8,398 bases of DNA, from assembly GCA_003499325.1 (NCBI GenBank), contig DNIP01000170.1:1-8398 (forward strand), in the 5' to 3' direction. The notes under the pieces were generated by a model that made no database searches, had not been told where the DNA came from, and saw only the letters and a list, made by a program, of their open reading frames with translations. This DNA is from Oscillospiraceae bacterium (GTDB taxonomy: Bacteria; Bacillota; Clostridia; Oscillospirales; Acutalibacteraceae). This document shows, in pieces, positions 1 through 4,410 of this stretch. How positions within the stretch are numbered: the stretch's first letter is position 1; the number at the start of each line of letters is the position of its first letter. The translations under genes and the position numbers were made by a program.

Positions 1-10
1 TTGTACGGAA

Positions 11-679
11 ATGGATGAAGCAGGATATGGGGAGTTGAGGCAGGTGCCGAAGAATACGGGCGACATACGGAAGATCGGCGCGGTGATACCCGCCGCGGGT
101 ATGTCCTCGCGCATGAAGGCGTTCAAGCCGCTGCTGCCGTGCCGTGACAGCACGGTGATCGAATGTACCGTAGGCGCCGCATTGAAGGCGGCGCAGAGGG
201 CGGTCGTCGTCCTGGGTAATCACGCCGATGAAGTGGAGCGCGTACTGAGAGAGCGCTTCGGCGACAGTGTAACTATCGTGCGCAATCCCGACTATCGCGA
301 CACCGATATGCTCTATTCCGTGCAGATCGGATTGGAGTTCTTGGGAGAATGTGACGGCTTCTTTCTTCTGCCCGGCGATATGCCCGCTGTCGGGAGCGAC
401 ACGCTCCATGCGCTGGTTGAGGCGTTCGACGGCGCGCATACGGTGATCTTCCCCTCCTTCAACGGCAGAAAAGGCCATCCGCCGCTGATCGCTGCATCAC
501 TGATTCCCGCGATCAGGAGTTATCGGGGTGACGGCGGTCTGAGAGCAGTTCTCAACGGCGTTCCGCAAAAGGTGCTCGAGCTCACCGACAAGGGGATCAT
601 GACCGATCTCGACACGCCCGAGGATTACGCTGCTATGCTCAACAATGGCACGCTGTCAAATCATCTAAATCATATGTGA
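11..679 (+). CDS. mocA: Molybdenum cofactor cytidylyltransferase, MocA/YgfJ family
   Basis: This gene probably encodes the cytosolic enzyme that transfers CMP from CTP to Mo-molybdopterin, giving the cytosine dinucleotide cofactor of xanthine dehydrogenase-family enzymes. The nucleotidyltransferase signature lies at residues 28-43 (AAG, then SSRM, a Lys and LLP). The metal-binding GDMP loop has Asp123, NGRKGHP spans 151-157, and the C-terminal TDLDTPEDY spans 198-206. About 222 residues fits the family, and AAG rather than the AGG of GTP-using MobA favours CTP. One oddity is Lys36 where Gly usually follows RM. The start is uncertain: the frame is open to the left edge, ATG at 11 has only a weak ribosome site, and GTG at 44 has GGGGAG nine bases upstream and removes an 11-residue tail not typical of the family. 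A frame ending at 36-38 could be the end of an upstream gene. The neighbouring hydroxylases support the role. Confidence 0.88.
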   Translation: MDEAGYGELRQVPKNTGDIRKIGAVIPAAGMSSRMKAFKPLLPCRDSTVIECTVGAALKAAQRAVVVLGNHADEVERVLRERFGDSVTIVRNPDYRDTDMLYSVQIGLEFLGECDGFFLLPGDMPAVGSDTLHALVEAFDGAHTVIFPSFNGRKGHPPLIAASLIPAIRSYRGDGGLRAVLNGVPQKVLELTDKGIMTDLDTPEDYAAMLNNGTLSNHLNHM

Positions 680-683
680 GAAT

Positions 684-735
684 GTGCTTGCTTCGCCGTG
701 TTGTGATACAGGCGAGGTGGGCACTTTACACTTTT
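684..735 (+). terminator. Hairpin after mocA; possible weak terminator or attenuator
   Basis: Bases 684-697 pair with 711-724 to form a 14-bp stem with four G-U wobbles and a 13-nt loop. It starts five bases after the mocA stop codon. It is followed by a T-rich but interrupted run (TTTACACTTTT, 725-735). The wobbles are G-U only in the plus-strand RNA and would be A-C mismatches in the complement, so the structure suits a plus-strand transcript. The poor T-run means termination would be partial at best. It could equally be the first stem of a structured leader for the hydroxylase operon. Confidence 0.4.
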
Positions 736-783
736 ATGACGGAGGCCGCCGATTCGATACGGCTGTCCCGCAAATTCCGTCAT
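736..783 (+). promoter_or_regulatory. Second hairpin in the hydroxylase operon leader
   Basis: ATGACGGA at 736-743 is a perfect inverted repeat of TCCGTCAT at 776-783, and a G-T pair (744/775) extends the stem to nine pairs. Inside it, GCCG at 748-751 can pair with CGGC at 760-763. There is no T-run after it, so it is not an intrinsic terminator. Lying 27 bases before the ribosome site of the Mo subunit, it could belong to a cis-regulatory RNA. I do not recognise it as a known riboswitch, and no convincing promoter is visible in 680-822. Confidence 0.35.
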
Positions 784-809
784 TCTATCAACAATCCATC
801 CACAGCATC

Positions 810-816
810 AGGAGGT
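810..816 (+). promoter_or_regulatory. Ribosome binding site fixing the start of the Mo subunit
   Basis: AGGAGGT lies six bases before ATG at 823. The reading frame is open back to a GTG at 676 that overlaps the mocA stop. Those 49 upstream codons have no ribosome site and no family similarity, and they run through the two leader hairpins. This site therefore decides the start at 823. Confidence 0.9.
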
Positions 817-822
817 GCATAC

Positions 823-2967
823 ATGAAAGAGATATGTCAATCGGTCAAGAAGAAAGACCATGACCCGAAGATCGAGGGTCGTTCGGTCTATGTTGACGAC
901 TATAACCTGACCGCAAGCGGAAAGCAGATCCTCTGCGGCAGACTGCTCCATTCGATCTATGCGAAGGCGAAGGTGCTCTCCGTCACCGTGCCCGAGCTGC
1001 CGGAGGGATATTATTGGGTTGACCGCAACGATATCCCCGGCGACAACAACGTCAATATCGTGCTCGATGACACGCCTGTCTTTTGCCGCGACACGGTGGA
1101 ATATATCGGCGAGCCGATCGGCATGGTCGTCGGCCCCGATGAAAAGACCGTCGAGAAACTGCTCAAAACAATCGAGGTCGAGTATGAGGAGCTCGAGCCG
1201 ATGCTCGATCTGAGAAACGGTGACACCACCTTCTTTGATTATCACTTCGGCCACGGCGATGTTGACAAGGCGTTCGCCGAGGCGGATAAGGTCTATGAGG
1301 AAGAGTTCACCACCGGCTATCAGGATCAGACCTACTTAGAGCCGCAGGGCATGATGGCGGAGCCCGAGGAGGACGGCAGGATGTTTGTCCACGGCTCATT
1401 GCAATGTCCCTACTACGTCCACGGCGCTGTCGCCAGAGCGATGGGCACAGGCCCCGAGGGCGTGCATATTTTGCAGGACGTGACAGGCGGCGGCTTCGGC
1501 GGCAAGGAGGATTTTCCCTCCATCTTAGGCTGTCAGGTCGCGGTAGCGGCAAAGAAAACCGGTCAGCCCGTACGCTGCGTTTACAACCGCCGTGAGGATC
1601 TGGAATTTACCCCCAAGCGCCATCCTTCCTTATGCAAATACAAGCTCGCCGTCAAGGACGGTATGGTGACCGCCGTTGACGCGGACGTGCGCTTTGACGC
1701 GGGCGCGTATTCGACCCTCAGCGCGGTCGTTTTACAGCGCGGTATCATCGCCGCGCCCGGTATCTATAACATTCCCAATGTGCGTGTGACAGGCAAGGCG
1801 GTCAAGACCAATACCGTCCCCTGCGGCGCGTACCGCGGCTTCGGCGCGCCCCAGACCTTCTTCGCGATCGAGATGATGATGGATCATATCGCGCAGGATC
1901 TGGGGATCGACAGCATTGAATTCAAGCAAAAGCATTTTGCCAAACAGGGCGATATGACCTCCACACAGGGCAGGTATCATTTCCCCGTACCGATCCCCGC
2001 CATGCTCGACGAGGTGGATGAATTATGTGACCTCAGGCGCAAGCATATTGAATACAGCAAGCCGCAGTCGGGCAGATACCGCAGGGGTATCGGTTTCTCG
2101 GCGGTTTTCCACGGCGCGGGCTTTACCGGCTCGGGTGAGCGCGACATGATCAAAGCGACCGCCAAGCTCCGCAAATACGCCGACGGCACCGTTGAGGTGC
2201 TCGCCTCCAACGGCGATATCGGTCAGGGCGTTCGCACCACCTTCCCGAAGATTGTCGCGCATGAGCTGAACATCCCCTTTGAAAAGGTCTATTACAGCCA
2301 CCCCGACACCGCGCGCGTACCCGACTCGGGCCCCACGGTCGCGTCCCGTTCGCTGATGATCGTCGGCGAGCTGCTGCGCCGTGCCGCGATCAAGCTCCGC
2401 GATATCTGGGAGGAAGGCAAGGAGCAGGAGGTCGAGGAGCACTACAGACAGCCCGACTTCATGATCCCGTTCTATCTCGACCGCTTTGAGGGCGACGCTT
2501 ATCCCACCTACGCGTGGGCGGTCAGCGCCGTCGAGGTCGAGGTCGATACCTACACCGGCGTTGTGGAGATCCTCGGCGCGTACGGCAGCTTTGACGTCGG
2601 CACTCCCGTGGATTATAACATCGTCGTCGGACAGATGGAGGGCGGCTTCCTGCAAGGTCTGGGCTATGCCTCGATCGAGAAAATGAGCTATGACGCCAAG
2701 GGCAGGATCCGCAACAACAGCTTCACCGATTATCTGGTGCCCACCACGATGGATGTGCCGCATCTGGTGGCGAAGATGCACGTCGAGGAATATCCCGACG
2801 GCCCCTACGGCGCGAAGGGCGCGGGCGAGCTGCCGCTGGTGGCGCCGCCCCCCGCTTATCTGGAAGCAGTCGAAATGGCGCTCGGCGGCATGAAGAAGCA
2901 TCGCCTGAACGCGATCCCGTTCTCTACCGAGGACGTCATCCTGGAACTGAACAAGGAGGTGCTGTGA
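823..2967 (+). CDS. xdhA: Xanthine dehydrogenase-family molybdenum-binding subunit
   Basis: This is the catalytic subunit of a three-subunit molybdenum hydroxylase, probably cytosolic, 714 residues from ATG 823. The a/b hammerhead domain covers roughly residues 18-130, followed by the two molybdopterin-binding regions. Visible motifs are Gln194 in LQCPY, GGGFGGKE at 222-229, Arg306, AYRGFG at 336-341, GQG at 467-469, and GAKGAGE ending in the presumed catalytic Glu669. Glu229 and Arg306 align with Glu802 and Arg880 of bovine xanthine oxidase, and the spacing from Arg306 to Arg338 (32) equals that of bovine Arg880 to Arg912. This favours a purine substrate. The AYRGFG loop excludes aerobic CO dehydrogenase, which has Cys-Ser-Phe-Arg there. 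The stop overlaps the next start by one base. The symbol follows E. coli naming (A = Mo subunit). The family is certain; the exact substrate (xanthine, hypoxanthine, nicotinate-like) is inferred. Confidence 0.93.
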   Translation: MKEICQSVKKKDHDPKIEGRSVYVDDYNLTASGKQILCGRLLHSIYAKAKVLSVTVPELPEGYYWVDRNDIPGDNNVNIVLDDTPVFCRDTVEYIGEPIGMVVGPDEKTVEKLLKTIEVEYEELEPMLDLRNGDTTFFDYHFGHGDVDKAFAEADKVYEEEFTTGYQDQTYLEPQGMMAEPEEDGRMFVHGSLQCPYYVHGAVARAMGTGPEGVHILQDVTGGGFGGKEDFPSILGCQVAVAAKKTGQPVRCVYNRREDLEFTPKRHPSLCKYKLAVKDGMVTAVDADVRFDAGAYSTLSAVVLQRGIIAAPGIYNIPNVRVTGKAVKTNTVPCGAYRGFGAPQTFFAIEMMMDHIAQDLGIDSIEFKQKHFAKQGDMTSTQGRYHFPVPIPAMLDEVDELCDLRRKHIEYSKPQSGRYRRGIGFSAVFHGAGFTGSGERDMIKATAKLRKYADGTVEVLASNGDIGQGVRTTFPKIVAHELNIPFEKVYYSHPDTARVPDSGPTVASRSLMIVGELLRRAAIKLRDIWEEGKEQEVEEHYRQPDFMIPFYLDRFEGDAYPTYAWAVSAVEVEVDTYTGVVEILGAYGSFDVGTPVDYNIVVGQMEGGFLQGLGYASIEKMSYDAKGRIRNNSFTDYLVPTTMDVPHLVAKMHVEEYPDGPYGAKGAGELPLVAPPPAYLEAVEMALGGMKKHRLNAIPFSTEDVILELNKEVL

Positions 2968-3440
2968 TGAACGGTATCTACTTCAAACTCAACGGAGTAG
3001 CCACACGTTATGACGGTTCGGCGGCTGACCGCCTGCTGGACGTCCTGCGCGATACATATGATTTGAAAAGCGTCAAATGCGGCTGTAAGGAGGGCGAGTG
3101 CGGCGCGTGCGCGGTGTTGATCGACGGCGCGCTGGTCAACTCCTGCTGCGTCGCGATGGGCGCGGTGGATTCGCATGAGATCGTCACCGTCGAGGGCTAT
3201 CGCGAGACCGCGCGTTTTGAAGCGCTCTCCAAAGCCTTTGCCGAGCTCAGCGCGGTACAATGCGGCTTCTGCATCCCCGGCATGATCCTTGCCGCCGAGG
3301 CACTGCTCAGCAAAAACGCCCATCCTACCGAGGAAGAGGTGCGCATAGCGCTGTCGGGCAACATCTGCCGCTGTACCGGCTACAACGCGATCGTGAACGC
3401 TGTGCTGAATGCCGCAAAGGAGGGTGACGGATTATGGTGA
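2967..3440 (+). CDS. xdhC: Xanthine dehydrogenase-family [2Fe-2S] subunit
   Basis: This is the electron-transfer subunit, 157 residues, carrying two [2Fe-2S] clusters between the Mo centre and FAD. The N-terminal plant-ferredoxin-type cluster is bound by Cys40, Cys45, Cys48 and Cys60. The C-terminal helical domain binds the second cluster with Cys99, Cys102, Cys134 and Cys136 (QCGFC and CRCTGY). All eight ligands are present and the length is typical. I chose ATG 2967, which shares its A with the previous stop, because AAGGAGGT at 2953-2960 is then six bases away. The in-frame GTG at 2964 would be only three bases away. The overlap implies translational coupling with the Mo subunit. The symbol follows E. 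coli naming (C = FeS subunit). Confidence 0.93.
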   Translation: MNGIYFKLNGVATRYDGSAADRLLDVLRDTYDLKSVKCGCKEGECGACAVLIDGALVNSCCVAMGAVDSHEIVTVEGYRETARFEALSKAFAELSAVQCGFCIPGMILAAEALLSKNAHPTEEEVRIALSGNICRCTGYNAIVNAVLNAAKEGDGLW

Positions 3441-4252
3441 ACAGCGGGTATAAACCCATCACGTTACAGGAAGCAATTGAGATCAGGAGCCGAACCAATG
3501 CGATCCCTTACGCCGGCGGTACCGACCTGATGGTCAAGAACATCCCCGACGCTGATTATCTCTTTATCAACGATATCGACGAGCTCAAGCAGATCACGCA
3601 GGATGACAAATACATCCGCATCGGCGCGGCTGTTACCTTTACGCAGGCGCTTGACAGCGACCTTGTCCCGCCCTTGATGAAGGAGGCGGTCTCGCGCATT
3701 GCCGCACCCGCGATCCGCAACGCGGGCACCTTCGGCGGCAATCTCGGCAATGCGTCCGATAAAGCGGACTCTGTCTTAGCGGGCTTTGCGCTGGACGGAT
3801 GTGTCCGCCTGATTTCTGCCGACGGCGAAAGAACGATTCCTCTTGAAGATTTCTGCGTGCGCCGCGGGGTGACCACCCTCGGCGACGACGAGCTGATCGC
3901 CGAGATCCTGCTCCCCAAGGAGAAATGCGCCCTGCCGTATTATTACAAGAAGATCGGCGGCAGAAACGCGCTGGCGATCTCGCGCGTCGCGTTCGCGGGC
4001 GCGTATGAGGTGCGGGACGGCGTGATCAAGGCGATCTCCGCCACCGTGGTCGGCGAGGGTAAATTCGCCCGCTATCGCGAGGTGGAGGCGACCCTGATCG
4101 GTCAAACGGTCGACGAGGTCAGCGCCAACGCCGCCGCGTATGCCGAGCGCTTCATCGAGAAGATGACCTTCACGCGTGGAAGAGTGTCCGCGGAGTACCG
4201 CAAGACAGTCGTGACCAACCTGTTCAAGGATTATTTCACTTCATTGAAGTAG
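3434..4252 (+). CDS. xdhB: Xanthine dehydrogenase-family FAD-binding subunit
   Basis: This is the flavin subunit, 272 residues, which would pass electrons from the iron-sulfur subunit to NAD+ or another acceptor. The FAD-binding domain (about residues 5-165) shows the family motifs AGGTDLMV at 27-34 and RNAGTFGGN at 95-103. The C-terminal CO-dehydrogenase-flavoprotein-type domain starts near residue 169 (YYYKKIGGRNALAISR). The length is slightly short for the family but both domains are complete. ATG 3434 overlaps the end of the iron-sulfur gene by seven bases, with AAAGGAGGG at 3416-3424 as ribosome site. It is the last gene of the operon, and no good terminator follows directly; the spacer instead contains repeats. 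The symbol follows E. coli naming (B = FAD subunit). NAD+ as acceptor is a family expectation, not shown here. Confidence 0.92.
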   Translation: MVNSGYKPITLQEAIEIRSRTNAIPYAGGTDLMVKNIPDADYLFINDIDELKQITQDDKYIRIGAAVTFTQALDSDLVPPLMKEAVSRIAAPAIRNAGTFGGNLGNASDKADSVLAGFALDGCVRLISADGERTIPLEDFCVRRGVTTLGDDELIAEILLPKEKCALPYYYKKIGGRNALAISRVAFAGAYEVRDGVIKAISATVVGEGKFARYREVEATLIGQTVDEVSANAAAYAERFIEKMTFTRGRVSAEYRKTVVTNLFKDYFTSLK

Positions 4253-4258
4253 AAAAAA

Positions 4259-4302
4259 GGCTCCCTTTGGGAAAATGTCGCGCAGCAACAGAGGGTGGAG
4301 TC
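4259..4302. repeat. REP-like intergenic hairpin repeat (possible small dispersed element)
   Basis: This 44-bp element has imperfect inverted ends (GGCTCC and GGAGTC) enclosing an inner hairpin, TGTCGC at 4276-4281 with GCAACA at 4285-4290 and one mismatch. A further small hairpin (TCAC/GTGA) follows at 4301-4313. From memory, the arrangement (GGCTCCC, then a TGTC hairpin, then GAGGG) resembles a dispersed repeat frequent in gut Clostridia genomes. I cannot confirm copy number from one window. Coming seven bases after the FAD-subunit stop, it could also act as a weak transcript end, but it has no T-run. Confidence 0.45.
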
Positions 4303-4365
4303 ACTTTCGGTGAGAAAGCATTCGCCGATTGACATTTCAAAGCGCGTATGGATATCCCACCATCC

Positions 4366-4393
4366 ACTCCTCACTCCTAACTCCTCACTCCTA
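4366..4393. repeat. 7-bp tandem repeat, four units
   Basis: Four consecutive heptamers alternate ACTCCTC and ACTCCTA, so the tract is also two perfect copies of a 14-bp unit. It is flanked by partial units on both sides (CC-ACTCC before, ACTATCA after). It ends seven bases before the ribosome site AGGTGA (4401-4406) of the fused hydroxylase. The strong purine/pyrimidine strand bias and the position suggest a slippage-prone intergenic tract. Confidence 0.8.
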
Positions 4394-4410
4394 ACTATCA
4401 AGGTGATTTT

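Noticed and set aside
2023..2901. 292-codon minus-strand open frame inside the Mo-subunit gene
   Set aside because: It is a shadow of a well-supported plus-strand gene, with low-complexity His/Asp/Ala-rich translation. The same applies to 5053-5847 inside the fused gene.
823..4252. Aerobic CO dehydrogenase (coxLSM-type) as identity of the three-gene operon
   Set aside because: The gene families are related, but the Mo subunit has AYRGFG at 336-341 instead of the Cys-containing active-site loop of CoxL, and it keeps the purine-type Glu and Arg.
4329..4357. Perfect TTGACA -35 box upstream of the fused hydroxylase
   Set aside because: At 16-18 bp spacing the best -10 candidates (GATATC, ATATCC) match the consensus poorly, so I do not call a promoter. 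A start mapped near 4365 would change this.
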